Positions 1 through 8,900 of a DNA stretch of 64,000 bases are shown here, in pieces. Each line of letters opens with the position of its first letter. Position 1 is the first letter of the stretch. The position numbers were made by a program, and so were the translations under genes. The DNA comes from Calidifontimicrobium sp035325925 (GTDB taxonomy: Bacteria; Pseudomonadota; Gammaproteobacteria; Burkholderiales; Burkholderiaceae_C). The notes beneath the pieces are model-generated. The model saw nothing but the letters and a program-made list of their open reading frames with translations, made no database searches and was not told the origin of the DNA. The stretch covers positions 1 to 64,000 of the forward strand of contig NZ_DAOKZA010000001.1 of NCBI RefSeq assembly GCF_035325925.1. Reading direction: 5' to 3'.

Positions 1-2
1 TC

Positions 3-122
3 GCTGGCGACCGCCTCATCATCACGACTCCGGCCGGCCGCGAAGAACGCGTACTCCCCAACCATGCCGCCATCCACACCGCCCTCCGCGAACACTTCAG
101 CATCACCTTGCCCGACGATTGA
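3..122 (+). CDS. C-terminal end of an arylamine N-acetyltransferase-like protein (5' end outside window)
   Basis: An open frame enters from the left edge and stops at TGA 120-122, giving about 39 residues. The stretch runs GDRLIITTPAGREERVL and ends LREHFSITLPDD. A short beta-strand with a 'REERVL' turn followed by a final 'LREHFSI-L' helix and strand is how arylamine N-acetyltransferases of the NAT family usually finish. Those cytosolic enzymes move acetyl from acetyl-CoA to aromatic amines. The catalytic Cys-His-Asp region lies outside the window, so this rests on the tail only. It belongs to the first ~2.2 kb, which appears to come from a different molecule than the rest. An unrelated protein with a similar tail remains possible. 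Confidence 0.4.
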   Translation, partial: AGDRLIITTPAGREERVLPNHAAIHTALREHFSITLPDD

Positions 123-235
123 CGGGACGCGGGACATCCTGCACCGAGCCGTCGCGCGAGGCATCCGCGCCCCACTCATCCCTTTTGCCTCATCCCTCAC
201 CCTGATAGGATCACGGCCGGCCGGAGGGGAGACGC

Positions 236-970
236 ATGGCGATCACAACGCGGCAAGTAGTGCGGGAGGTCGAGCTGACCATCCCACGAGAGGGGCTGGC
301 GCGGCTGCTCTCAGTCGTCGCCGGGCTGCTGCTCGTCGCCCACCTGCTCGTCTCGCTCAATCGCTACGTCTTCGGCCTGACCTTCTTCGCGGCCGACAAC
401 CTCTACGTCCTGTTCGATATGTGGGAGGAAGTCTCGATCCCGAGTTGGTACTCAGTCGCGCTGTTGCTCGTCGCGGCCGGCGTGCTGACAATCATCGCCA
501 GCGGCACACGCGCGGCCAGCGACCCGTACGCGCGCCACTGGACGGCGCTGGCGGTCATCTTCCTGACGCTGTCGATCGACGACGCCGCCGACGTCCACGG
601 CCACACCTCGTACACCCTGCGTGAGGTGTTCGACACCAGCGGCTTCCTCGCCTACGCCTGGATCATCCCGGCCGCGGCGCTGGTCGCGCTGGTCGGGCTG
701 GCCTACCTGCGCTTCCTCCTGCACCTGCCGTCGCCGGTGCGCCGCCAATTCGTTATCGCCGCAGCCCTCTTCCTGGCCGGCGCGCTGCTGCTGGCGGCGA
801 TCGAGGGGCGCTACGACACCCAGCACGGGGTCGAGAACATGCCCTACCGGCTGATGGTCGGCGTCGAGGAGACGCTCGAGATGGCCGGCATCATCCTCTT
901 CATCTCGACGCTGCTCGGCTATCTGGCGTCGATGGGGAAGGCCGTCCGCTTGCGGGTGCGGCCCGACTGA
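236..970 (+). CDS. Six-span integral membrane protein of unknown function
   Basis: The 244-residue protein starts at ATG 236 behind a strong GGAGGGGAGA ribosome site. About six hydrophobic spans can be seen: residues ~20-45, 75-95, 102-120, 135-165, 178-195 and 215-232. Acidic motifs sit at the membrane edge: SIDDAADVHG after span 3 and VEETLEMAG in span 6. Paired 'D/E-rich plus His' motifs of this kind recur in uncharacterised membrane proteins, but I cannot name a function. Its 3' end overlaps the convergent glycosyltransferase-like gene by about 70 bases. It lies in the segment I think is foreign to the remaining 61 kb. Confidence 0.7.
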   Translation: MAITTRQVVREVELTIPREGLARLLSVVAGLLLVAHLLVSLNRYVFGLTFFAADNLYVLFDMWEEVSIPSWYSVALLLVAAGVLTIIASGTRAASDPYARHWTALAVIFLTLSIDDAADVHGHTSYTLREVFDTSGFLAYAWIIPAAALVALVGLAYLRFLLHLPSPVRRQFVIAAALFLAGALLLAAIEGRYDTQHGVENMPYRLMVGVEETLEMAGIILFISTLLGYLASMGKAVRLRVRPD

Positions 971-2190
971 CACGCACCGCTGCCGCGGCCAATAGCGCCA
1001 GCCCGAGAGCCCCGCTCAGCAGCGAGATCACGACGAGCCGCCCCTCCCCGTATCGCATCGCCGCGACGTCGAGCGTCACCTCTCCGTCCAGTACGTCCCC
1101 GGCCGCGACGACGATCGGCGAGTCGGCGATGTTCCAGAGCGCGTCGCGCAACGTCTCTGGCGAGGCGGCGTACTCGACGACGTAGCGGTCGAACGGCGCC
1201 AGCAACGGCAGCAGCGTCACGGCGATTTCGGCGACCGCGACGGCCGCAACACCCGCCACCGCCGCATACCGCCCCGCCCAAGCGCGTTCGACCACCTCGG
1301 CGGCCGGCAAGAGGAGCAGCGGCAGCAGCGGCGCCAGGAAGCGCGGTCCCCAGACGCCCCCGCCCCACCAGACGTAGTAGCGGCCATAGAGCAGCAGCGT
1401 CCCGGCCAGCATGCCGAGAATCACCAGGGCCGGCCCCGGATGCCGCCGGCCGAACCAGACCGCGCCGGCCAGCGCCAGCATGAGCGGCGCGTCGTACCAG
1501 AACACCCCGCGCCCGGGTGAGAGCAGCAGCCCCTCCAGCCCTGTCAGCAGCGGCGTCGTGTAGGCGCTCGCCTCCTCCCCGTAACCGCTGTCGAGCGGGC
1601 TGCCGAAGCGCGCCCAGTTGTAGGCGCCGATCCCGGCCAGCCAGAGCGCCACCGGCGCCCCCCAGGCCAGCAACGCCCGCGCCGCGCCGCGGGTCAACCC
1701 GCGCTCGCGCTGCCAGACCAGCCAGAGCAGCCACAGCCCCGGCGCGACCAGCGCGACCCCGATCGCGAGCTTCGTCGCCAGCGCCAGGCCGGCCGCGAAG
1801 CCGGAGAGCGCCAGCCAGGCAGGGGCCATCCCCGCCGACCTGGCACGCACCAGCCCGTAGACGACCGCCGTCAGGCACAACGCGGTCAGCGGCTCGCTGA
1901 GGAACGAGGCCGCGTAGTGGGCCAGCAGCGTGCCGAACGCCAGCAGCCCGGCCAAGACCAGCGCCGTCCGCTGCCGGTAGCCGAGCTCGACCGCCAGCAG
2001 GAAGAGCAATGCGACTGTCGCGCCACCGAACAGCGCGTTGACCAGGCTTGTGCCGTAGACCAGCGTCCCGGTCAGCTGGTTGCCATACGGGTCGATGCCG
2101 ATGTCCAACGGCAGGACGTGCGAGATCAGGTACTCGGCGGCGACATAGGCGGGGAGCGCGACCAGCGACTGGCCGGTGCCGGAATTGGCG
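900..2190 (-). CDS. Glycosyltransferase-type multi-span membrane protein, N-terminus missing
   Basis: Reading on the minus strand from about 2190 down to the stop at 900, the frame encodes roughly 430 residues with about ten membrane spans. It begins at a NSGTGQSLVALPAY stretch, typical of the periplasmic loop of lipid-phosphosugar-dependent membrane glycosyltransferases (GT39/ArnT/RgtA-like fold). Later landmarks are SFLSEPLTAL, WARFGSPLDSGYG and YYVWWGGGVWGPRFL. The family normally has 60-100 further N-terminal residues with the catalytic acidic loop, and these are absent: the frame runs without a stop into a C/G-run block and then into a TetR sequence. The formal 601-codon frame 900-2705 joining the two is therefore not a real fusion protein. 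Substrate unknown. Confidence 0.6.
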
Positions 2191-2310
2191 GACCGCCCCC
2201 CCCCGTCGCCCGGCGCGGGCACCCCGCGCGCCGGCCCCCGCCCTCCCCCCCCGGCGGCGCGGCCCCCGCGCGGGCCCCCCCCGCCCGGCCCAACGGGCGG
2301 GGCTACCGCC
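2185..2310. other. Probable chimeric assembly junction (low-complexity C/G runs)
   Basis: Between the two half genes lie more than 100 bases made almost only of C and G with several homopolymer runs of C. Two unrelated truncated proteins meet here: the TetR repressor loses its ligand-binding C-terminus, and the membrane glycosyltransferase loses its N-terminus. Degraded low-complexity sequence joining two broken genes is what a mis-joined contig end looks like. A genuine rearrangement is possible but less likely. Confidence 0.65.
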
Positions 2311-2705
2311 TGCTGCAGGCGTTCGCGCACCGGCGCCATCGCCTCGCCGTGCTCGATGCGCTGCAGCGCGATCTCGAACACGCGGCGCAGCTGCGCGTCG
2401 GTCACGGTGCGCGCGAACAGGTCGAGCAGGTCGCGGCGCAGCGCCTCCAGCGGCGGCTCGCCGGGCACCGGGTGGTGCATCGCCGAGGTCTGTTCGAGCG
2501 GCAGGTAGACGCGCTCCATCATCGCGTTGAACAGGTCGGCCTTGTCGGCGAAGTGCCAGTAGATCGCGCCGCGGGTGACGCCGGCGGCCTGCGCGACGTG
2601 CTGCAGCGTCGTGCGCGCGACGCCGCGCTCGTGGAACAGCCGCTCGGCGGCGTCGAGGATCGCAGCCCGGGTGGCCTGGGCTTCCTGCTTGGTGCGGCGG
2701 GCCAT
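2305..2705 (-). CDS. AcrR/TtgR-type TetR repressor, C-terminally truncated
   Basis: About 134 credible residues run from ATG 2705. The N-terminal helix-turn-helix is intact: TRAAILDAAERLFHERG, then VAQAAGVTRGAIYWHF near residues 35-52, the classic TetR signature. Effector-domain helices continue to MAPVRERLQQAVA and then dissolve into C/G-rich sequence. Family members are about 210 residues, so roughly 75 are missing. The gene is divergent from an RND efflux operon with a palindromic operator between them, the acrR-acrAB arrangement. It should repress the pump genes and its own gene and be released by hydrophobic ligands. The truncation probably reflects assembly rather than a natural mutation. 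Confidence 0.75.
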
Positions 2706-2736
2706 CGGCGCTGCGGTTGGAGGGAGCCGTCAACAA

Positions 2737-2754
2737 ACATACATTCTCGTATGT
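2737..2754. promoter_or_regulatory. AcrR-type operator palindrome in the efflux promoter region
   Basis: The 6-bp arms ACATAC and GTATGT flank a 6-base spacer. The block resembles the Escherichia coli AcrR operator, which has the same ACATAC/GTATGT core. It lies 32 bases upstream of the repressor start and about 140 bases upstream of the adaptor gene. A TATAAA-like -10 candidate follows at 2754-2759. This fits a shared repressor site for both divergent genes. Confidence 0.65.
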
Positions 2755-2892
2755 ATAAAATGCACGTCAAGCGCTGGCACGATCTCGTTTGTGCGGCGTC
2801 AAGCCGTTGCCCGACCCCCGACTTCCGCCCCCGGCGCCCGCGTTCAGCGCGGGCGCCCGCCGTGTGTGCTCACGACCATCGAGGTCCTCGCC

Positions 2893-4107
2893 GTGAACCA
2901 TCCCGTGCCGCCCGTCGCCCCGCGTCGATCTGCGCTGCTGCTGGTGCTGCTGCTGGCCGCCTGTGGCGGTGGCACGTCGGGCGGCCCGCCGGGGGGTGGG
3001 GCACCGGCCGCGCCGCCCCCGCCGCCGGTCGGCGTGATCACGGTGCAGCCGCAGTCGGTGCCGCTGACCACCGAGCTGCCCGGGCGCGTCGAGCCGGTGC
3101 GCGTGGCGCAGGTGCGTGCACGTGTCACCGGCATCGTGCAGCGTCGCCTGTTCACCGAAGGCAGCGAGGTCAGGGCCGGGCAGCCACTGTTCCAGATCGA
3201 CCCCGCGCCGTACCAGGCGGCGCTCGACAGCGCCCAGGCCACGCTGGCGCGCGCGCAGGCGGCGCTGGCCCAGGCCAGCGCCACGGCGCAGCGCTACCAG
3301 CCGCTGGCGCAGGCCAAGGCGGTCAGCGAGCAGCTGTACGCCGACGCGATGGCGGCGCGCCAGACCGCCGAGGCCGACGTCGCCGCGGCGCGCGCCGCGG
3401 TGCAGACGGCGCGCATCAACCTCGACTACGCGCGTGTCACCGCGCCGATCGCCGGACGCATCGGCCGCGCGCTGGTCACCGAGGGCGCGCTGGTCAGCGC
3501 CGCCGAGGCGACGCAACTGGCGCTGATCCAGCAGGTGGGCACGGTGTACGTGAACTTCACGCAGTCCAGCGCCGAGCTGCTGCGGCTGCGGCAGGCGCAG
3601 GCGGCGGGCCGGCTGCAGCGCCTGTCCGGCGACGCGGTGGCGGTGCGCGTGGTGCTCGACGACGGCAGCGAGCTGCCGCGCCCCGGGCGGCTGCTGTTCA
3701 GCGACCTGTCCGTCGACGCGACCTCAGGGCAGGTCACGCTGCGCGCCGAGGTGCCCAACGCCGACGGCCTGCTGCTGCCGGGCCAGTACGTGCGCGTTCG
3801 CCTGTCGCAGGCCGCGCTGCCCGACGGCATGCTGGTGCCGCAGCAGGCGGTGACGCGATCGCAGCAGGGCGACACCGTGCTCGTCGTCGGCGACGACAAC
3901 AAGCCGCAACCGCGCCAGGTGACGGTCGCCGGCGCGCACGACGGTCGCTGGATCGTCACCGCGGGGCTGAAGGCCGGCGACCGCGTCGTCGTCGACGGTT
4001 TCCAGAAGATGTTCGTGCCGGGCGCCCCGGTGACGCCGGTGCCGTGGCAGCCGGCGGCGTCGGCTTCGGCGGCGGCGAGCGCCCCGGCCGCGGCGGCCAG
4101 CCGCTGA
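2893..4107 (+). CDS. RND efflux periplasmic adaptor lipoprotein (AcrA/MexA family)
   Basis: The membrane-fusion protein links an RND pump to its outer-membrane channel. I chose GTG 2893 because it places a lipoprotein signal (LLLVLLLAAC, acylated Cys24) at the N-terminus, giving 404 residues, a normal length. A weak GAGG lies upstream. The usual order follows: beta-barrel and lipoyl strand (VEPVRVAQVRARVTGIV), an alpha-helical hairpin rich in Ala and Gln (QAALDSAQATLARAQ), second lipoyl half (LDYARVTAPIAGRIG), and a barrel domain near GQYVRVRLSQAALPDGMLVPQQAV. The pump gene starts 13 bases downstream. The operator at 2737-2754 and the adjacent TetR gene indicate repression. Drug specificity cannot be read from sequence. 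Confidence 0.9.
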   Translation: MNHPVPPVAPRRSALLLVLLLAACGGGTSGGPPGGGAPAAPPPPPVGVITVQPQSVPLTTELPGRVEPVRVAQVRARVTGIVQRRLFTEGSEVRAGQPLFQIDPAPYQAALDSAQATLARAQAALAQASATAQRYQPLAQAKAVSEQLYADAMAARQTAEADVAAARAAVQTARINLDYARVTAPIAGRIGRALVTEGALVSAAEATQLALIQQVGTVYVNFTQSSAELLRLRQAQAAGRLQRLSGDAVAVRVVLDDGSELPRPGRLLFSDLSVDATSGQVTLRAEVPNADGLLLPGQYVRVRLSQAALPDGMLVPQQAVTRSQQGDTVLVVGDDNKPQPRQVTVAGAHDGRWIVTAGLKAGDRVVVDGFQKMFVPGAPVTPVPWQPAASASAAASAPAAAASR

Positions 4108-4120
4108 GCGGGAGCGGCGC

Positions 4121-7100
4121 ATGGCCAGCTTCTTCATCGACCGGCCCATCTTCGCGTGGGTCATCGCGCTGTTCGTGATGGTGCTCGGCGGCGTGGCGAT
4201 CACGCAGCTGCCGGTGTCGCAGTACCCGCCGGTGGCGCCGCCGTCGATCATCGTTTCGGCCACCTACCCGGGCGCGTCGGCGCAGACGCTCGAGGACAGC
4301 GTGCTCTCGGTCATCGAGCGCGAGATGAACGGCGCACCGGGGCTGATCTACATGGAGTCGGTGGCGCAGGCCAACGGCAGCGGCAGCATCACGCTGACCT
4401 TCGAGTCGGGCACCAACGCCGACCTGGCGCAGGTCGAGGTGCAGAACCGGCTGTCGCGCGCGACGCCGCGGCTGCCCTCGGTGGTGACGCAGCAGGGGGT
4501 GCGCGTCGACAAGGCGCGCGCGAACTTCCTGCTGTTCACGATCCTCAGTTCGAGCGACCCCGCGTGGAACCCGGTGCGCCTGGGCGACTACGCGTCGCGC
4601 AACGTGCTGCCTGAGCTGCAGCGCGTGCCCGGCGTCGGGCAGGCCCAGCTGTTCGGCACCGAGCAGGCGATGCGCATCTGGATCGACCCGGCGCGCCTGC
4701 TCGGCTTCGGCCTGTCGAGCGCCGACGTGGTCGCGGCGATCCGCGCGCAGAACGCGCAGGTCTCGGCGGGCAGCATCGGCGAGCTGCCCAACGTCGCCGG
4801 GCAGGCGATCACCGCGACGGTGGTCGTCGACGGGCAGCTCGCCAGCGTCGAGCAGTTCGGCAACGTGCTGCTGCGCGCCAACGCCGACGGCTCGAGCGTG
4901 CGGCTGAAGGACGTCGCGCGCGTCGAGCTCGGCGCGCAGTTCTACGCCACCACCGCGCGCCTGAACGGCCAGCCGTCGACCGGCATCGGCGTGCAGCTGT
5001 CGCCCACCGGCAATGCGCTGGCCACCGCCGACGCGGTCCGCGCGAAGATGGACGAACTGCAGCGCTACTTCCCGCCGGGCATGACGTACGCGATCCCGTA
5101 CGACAGCTCGCGTTTCGTGCGCATCTCGATCAGTCAGGTGGCGATCACGCTGCTCGAGGCCGTGGGGCTGGTGTTCCTGGTGATGCTGCTGTTCCTGCAG
5201 AAGATCCGCTACACGATCATCCCGACGATCGTCGTGCCGGTGGCGCTGCTGGGCACCTTCGCGGTGCTGCTGGCGCTGGGCTTCTCGATCAACGTGCTGA
5301 CGATGTTCGGCATGGTGCTGGTGATCGGCATCGTCGTCGACGACGCCATCGTCGTCGTCGAGAACGTCGAGCGCATCATGAACGAGGAGGGCCTGCCGCC
5401 GCGCGAGGCCACGCGCAAGGCGATGGGGCAGATCCAGGGCGCGATCATCGGCATCACCGTGGTGCTGATCTCGGTGTTCGTGCCGCTGGCCTTCTTCGCC
5501 GGCTCGGTGGGCAACATCTACCGCCAGTTCGCCGCGGTGATGGTGGCCTCGATCTCGTTCTCGGCGTTCATGGCGCTGTCGCTGACGCCGGCGCTGTGCG
5601 CGACGCTGCTCAAGCCGGTCGACCCCTCGCACGCGCACGCCACGCGCGCGCCGTTCGGCTGGTTCAACCGCGGCTTCCGCCGCACCGCCGGCGGCTACGG
5701 GGCGCTGGTCGAACGCATCCTGCCGCGCGCCGGGCGCATGCTGGTGATCTATGCGGTCATCGTCGGCGTGCTCGGCTGGGTCTACCTGCGCCTGCCCAAC
5801 GCCTTCCTGCCGGCCGAGGACCAGGGCAACCTGATCGTCAGCGTGCAGCTGCCGCCGGGCGCGACGCAGGAGCGCACGCGCGTGGCGATGGAGCAGGTCG
5901 AGGCCTTCATGCTCGAGCAGCCCGAGGTGCAGAGCATGGTCGGCGTGCTCGGCTTCAGCTTCTCGGGGCAAGGGCAGAACGCGGCGCTCGCCTTCGTCAC
6001 GCTGAAGGACTGGGCCGAGCGCGCCGATCCCGCGAACTCGGCGCAGGCGCTGGCCGGCCGCGCCTTCGGCGCGCTGATGGGCGTGCGCGACGCGTTCATC
6101 TTCCCGTTGAGCCCACCGCCGATCCCCGAGCTGGGCACCGCGTCGGGCTTCAACTTCCGGCTGCAGGACCGCGGCGGTCTCGGCCACGACGCGCTGGTGG
6201 GGGCGCGCAACCAGCTGCTGGGCATGGCGTCGCAGAGCCCGGTGCTGACGCAGGTGCGCCCCGACGGCCTCGAGGACGCGCCGCAGCTGCAGATCGACGT
6301 CGACCGCGACAAGGCCGCCGCGCTGGGCGTGGGATTCGACGCGGTCAACGCGACGATCGCCACCGCGCTCGGCTCGGCCTACGTCAACGACTTCCCGAAC
6401 CGCGGCCGGCTGCAGCGCGTCGTCGTGCAGGCCGACGCGCCGGCGCGCATGCAGCCCGAGGACCTGCTGCGTCTGAACGCGGTCAACGCGCGCGGCCAGC
6501 CGGTGCCACTGTCGGCGTTCGCGACCACGCGCTGGGTCACCGGCGCGATGCAGACGGTGCGCTACAACGGCTACCCGGCGATGCGCATCGGCGGCAGCGC
6601 CGCGCCGGGCTACAGCACCGGCGACGCGATGGCCGAGATGGAGCGGCTGGCCGCGCAGCTGCCGCCGGGCTTCGGCTACGAGTGGACCGGCATCAGCCGC
6701 GAGGAGAAGATCGCCGGTGCGCAGGCCTTCGTGCTGTACGGCTTCGCGATCCTGGCGGTGTTCCTGTGCCTGGCCGCGCTGTACGAGAGCTGGGCCATTC
6801 CGCTGGCGGTGATCCTGGTGGTGCCGCTGGGCGTGCTCGGCGTGGTGCTCGCGACACTGGGCCGCGGCCTGGCCAACGACGTGTACTTCCAGGTCGGGCT
6901 GGTGACGATCATCGGGCTGTCGGCAAAGAACGCGATCCTGATCATCGAGTTCGCGAAGGACCTGCAGGCGCAGGGCAAGAGCGCGCTCGAGGCGGCGCTG
7001 GCCGCGGCGAAGCTGCGATTCCGCCCGATCGTGATGACCTCGATGGCGTTCACGCTGGGCGTGCTGCCGCTGTTCCTGGCCACCGGCGCGGGATCGGCGA

Positions 7101-7285
7101 GCCAGCGCGCGATCGGCACCGGCGTCGTCGGCGGCATGATCAGCGGCACGCTGCTGGCCGTGATCTTCGTGCCGGTGTTCTTCGTGGTCGTGCGACGGCT
7201 GTTCAAGCCCAGCGAGCGGCAGCTGCGCGCGTACCGCCACGAAAGCGAGAACCTCAACCTGCACGCGCCGCGGGAGGACCGATGA
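4121..7285 (+). CDS. RND multidrug efflux transporter (AcrB/MexB, HAE-1 family)
   Basis: The 1054-residue length matches AcrB. It should be an inner-membrane, proton-driven trimeric exporter of hydrophobic drugs. The N-terminus MASFFIDRPIFAWV is the family start, with 12 expected spans and two large periplasmic loops. The proton-relay aspartates are present in span 4 as D407 and D408 within GIVVDDAIVVVENVERI, and the partner lysine is K936 in SAKNAILIIEFAKD. The gate-region LPVSQYPPVAPP motif is conserved. The start follows a GCGGGAG site, and the stop overlaps the ATG of the outer-membrane factor (ATGA). With its neighbours it forms a complete tripartite system. Confidence 0.95.
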   Translation: MASFFIDRPIFAWVIALFVMVLGGVAITQLPVSQYPPVAPPSIIVSATYPGASAQTLEDSVLSVIEREMNGAPGLIYMESVAQANGSGSITLTFESGTNADLAQVEVQNRLSRATPRLPSVVTQQGVRVDKARANFLLFTILSSSDPAWNPVRLGDYASRNVLPELQRVPGVGQAQLFGTEQAMRIWIDPARLLGFGLSSADVVAAIRAQNAQVSAGSIGELPNVAGQAITATVVVDGQLASVEQFGNVLLRANADGSSVRLKDVARVELGAQFYATTARLNGQPSTGIGVQLSPTGNALATADAVRAKMDELQRYFPPGMTYAIPYDSSRFVRISISQVAITLLEAVGLVFLVMLLFLQKIRYTIIPTIVVPVALLGTFAVLLALGFSINVLTMFGMVLVIGIVVDDAIVVVENVERIMNEEGLPPREATRKAMGQIQGAIIGITVVLISVFVPLAFFAGSVGNIYRQFAAVMVASISFSAFMALSLTPALCATLLKPVDPSHAHATRAPFGWFNRGFRRTAGGYGALVERILPRAGRMLVIYAVIVGVLGWVYLRLPNAFLPAEDQGNLIVSVQLPPGATQERTRVAMEQVEAFMLEQPEVQSMVGVLGFSFSGQGQNAALAFVTLKDWAERADPANSAQALAGRAFGALMGVRDAFIFPLSPPPIPELGTASGFNFRLQDRGGLGHDALVGARNQLLGMASQSPVLTQVRPDGLEDAPQLQIDVDRDKAAALGVGFDAVNATIATALGSAYVNDFPNRGRLQRVVVQADAPARMQPEDLLRLNAVNARGQPVPLSAFATTRWVTGAMQTVRYNGYPAMRIGGSAAPGYSTGDAMAEMERLAAQLPPGFGYEWTGISREEKIAGAQAFVLYGFAILAVFLCLAALYESWAIPLAVILVVPLGVLGVVLATLGRGLANDVYFQVGLVTIIGLSAKNAILIIEFAKDLQAQGKSALEAALAAAKLRFRPIVMTSMAFTLGVLPLFLATGAGSASQRAIGTGVVGGMISGTLLAVIFVPVFFVVVRRLFKPSERQLRAYRHESENLNLHAPREDR

Positions 7286-8703
7286 TCAGACCCGCCCGAA
7301 GCGAGCGCGGTGCGGCCGTTGCGCGGTCGCGGACCGCGCTGGCCGGCGCGCTGGCGCTGGTGCTGGCCGGCTGTGCGCTGGCACCGGCCTACGAGCGCCC
7401 GAGCCCACCGGTGGCCGCGGCGTTCCCCGATCCGGCGCCGCCGGCCGCACCGGCGGCCACCCCCGCCGCCGAGATCGCCTGGCAGGACTACCTGCACGAT
7501 GCGCGCACGCGCGCGCTGGTCCAGCTGGCGCTGGAGAACAACCGCGACCTGCGCGTCGCGGTGCTCAACGTCGAGCGCGCGCGTGCGCTGTTGGGCGTGC
7601 AGCAGGCCGACCGCCTGCCCAGCGTCGGCGTCGGTGGCACGGTCGACCGCAGCGCCGACGCGAGCCGCTACACCGTCGGCTTCGCGCTCGCCAGCTTCGA
7701 GCTCGACCTGTTCGGCCGCGTGCGCAGCCTCACCGACGCCGCCGCGTCGCGGCTGCTGGCCAGCGACGAGGGCCGCCGCGCGGCGCAGCTGAGCCTGGTC
7801 GCGGGGGTCGCGTCGGCCGAACTCGCGCTGCGCGCCGACGACGAGCTGCTCGCCGTCACCGAGGCGGTGCTCGCGTCGCGCGAGGCGTCGCTGTCGCTGG
7901 TGCGCACGCGTTTCGACGGTGGCGTCGCCGCCGAGCCCGAGCTGCGCGGTGCCGAGTCGCTGGTCGCCGCGGCGCGCGCCAACCTGCAGGCGCTGCGGCG
8001 CCAGCGCGCACAGGACCTCAACGCGCTGGTGCTGCTCGTCGGCCGGCCGCTGCCCGACGATCTGCCGGCGCCGCGGTCGCTGGCCGAGCACCGCTTTGCC
8101 GACCTGCCGGCCGGGCTGCCGTCGCAGGTGCTGCTGCAGCGCCCCGACGTGCGCGCCGCCGAGCAGCAGCTGATCGCCGCGCACGCCGACATCGGTGCCG
8201 CGCGCGCGGCCTTCTTCCCGCGCATCACGCTCACCGGCAGCGTCGGCACCGCGAGCACCGAGCTGTCGGGGCTGTTCGGCAACACCGCATGGAGCTTCGG
8301 CGGGCAACTGCTGCAGCCGCTGTTCGACGCCGGGCGCAACGAGGCGACCCTGGCGGCGACGCGGGCCGCGCGCGAGATCGCGCTGGCGCAGTACGACAGC
8401 GCGATCCAGACCGCGTTCCGCGAGGTCGCCGACGCGCTGGCCGCGCGCGCGACGCTGGGCGCGCAGCGCGAGGCGCTGCAGGATCAGGCGCGCGCCGAGG
8501 CGCAGCGCCTGGCGCTGACCGAGATGCTGCTGTCGCACGGCGCGGCCAGCGCGCTCGAGCGGCTCGACGCCGAGCGCGCGACGCTGGCGGCGCGGCAGGC
8601 GGTGGTGCAGGCGCTGCTGGCCGAGCGGCAGAACGCACTGCTGCTGTACCGCGTGCTCGGCGGCGGGGCACTCGCGCCGCTGCCGGCGCCGTCGCCGCGC
8701 TGA
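7282..8703 (+). CDS. RND efflux outer-membrane channel lipoprotein (OprM/NodT family)
   Basis: This 473-residue TolC-like factor completes the efflux system. ATG 7282 overlaps the pump stop and has a CGGGAGGACC ribosome site. The signal peptide ends in LVLAGC with lipid-carrying Cys31, followed by the family's Pro-rich linker CALAPAYERPSPP. Two repeated halves of helices and barrel strands follow. Typical landmarks are WQDYLHDARTRALVQLALENNRDLR and, in the second half, LLQRPDVRAAEQQL with ARAAFFPRITLTGS. These are diagnostic of NodT-family channels, which trimerise in the outer membrane and extend into the periplasm. It is the last gene of the operon. Confidence 0.93.
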   Translation: MIRPARSERGAAVARSRTALAGALALVLAGCALAPAYERPSPPVAAAFPDPAPPAAPAATPAAEIAWQDYLHDARTRALVQLALENNRDLRVAVLNVERARALLGVQQADRLPSVGVGGTVDRSADASRYTVGFALASFELDLFGRVRSLTDAAASRLLASDEGRRAAQLSLVAGVASAELALRADDELLAVTEAVLASREASLSLVRTRFDGGVAAEPELRGAESLVAAARANLQALRRQRAQDLNALVLLVGRPLPDDLPAPRSLAEHRFADLPAGLPSQVLLQRPDVRAAEQQLIAAHADIGAARAAFFPRITLTGSVGTASTELSGLFGNTAWSFGGQLLQPLFDAGRNEATLAATRAAREIALAQYDSAIQTAFREVADALAARATLGAQREALQDQARAEAQRLALTEMLLSHGAASALERLDAERATLAARQAVVQALLAERQNALLLYRVLGGGALAPLPAPSPR

Positions 8704-8900
8704 ACGCGCGCCGCGCACGCCGCGGCTGAGGTTCGCCCGGTGCGGTGTGGCGGGCAGCCGGGGCATCGACGGCTTCCGGGGGCGTGGTGACGCCGCATCG
8801 TGCGCAGCCGCGCGCGGCCACTGCGCGACGCACCGCGGGCCGGCCGTGCCGCAGAGTCCGGGCAGGCCCGACAATCGCGCACTTCGTCCCACCGCTGCCC

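Noticed and set aside
900..2705. A 601-codon TetR-glycosyltransferase fusion protein
   Set aside because: The two parts are unrelated, each is truncated at the join, and the linker is translated low-complexity C/G sequence.
3956..7264. An 1102-codon minus-strand frame opposite the RND pump
   Set aside because: It is His/Arg/Gln-rich antisense noise to a fully conserved AcrB-type protein.
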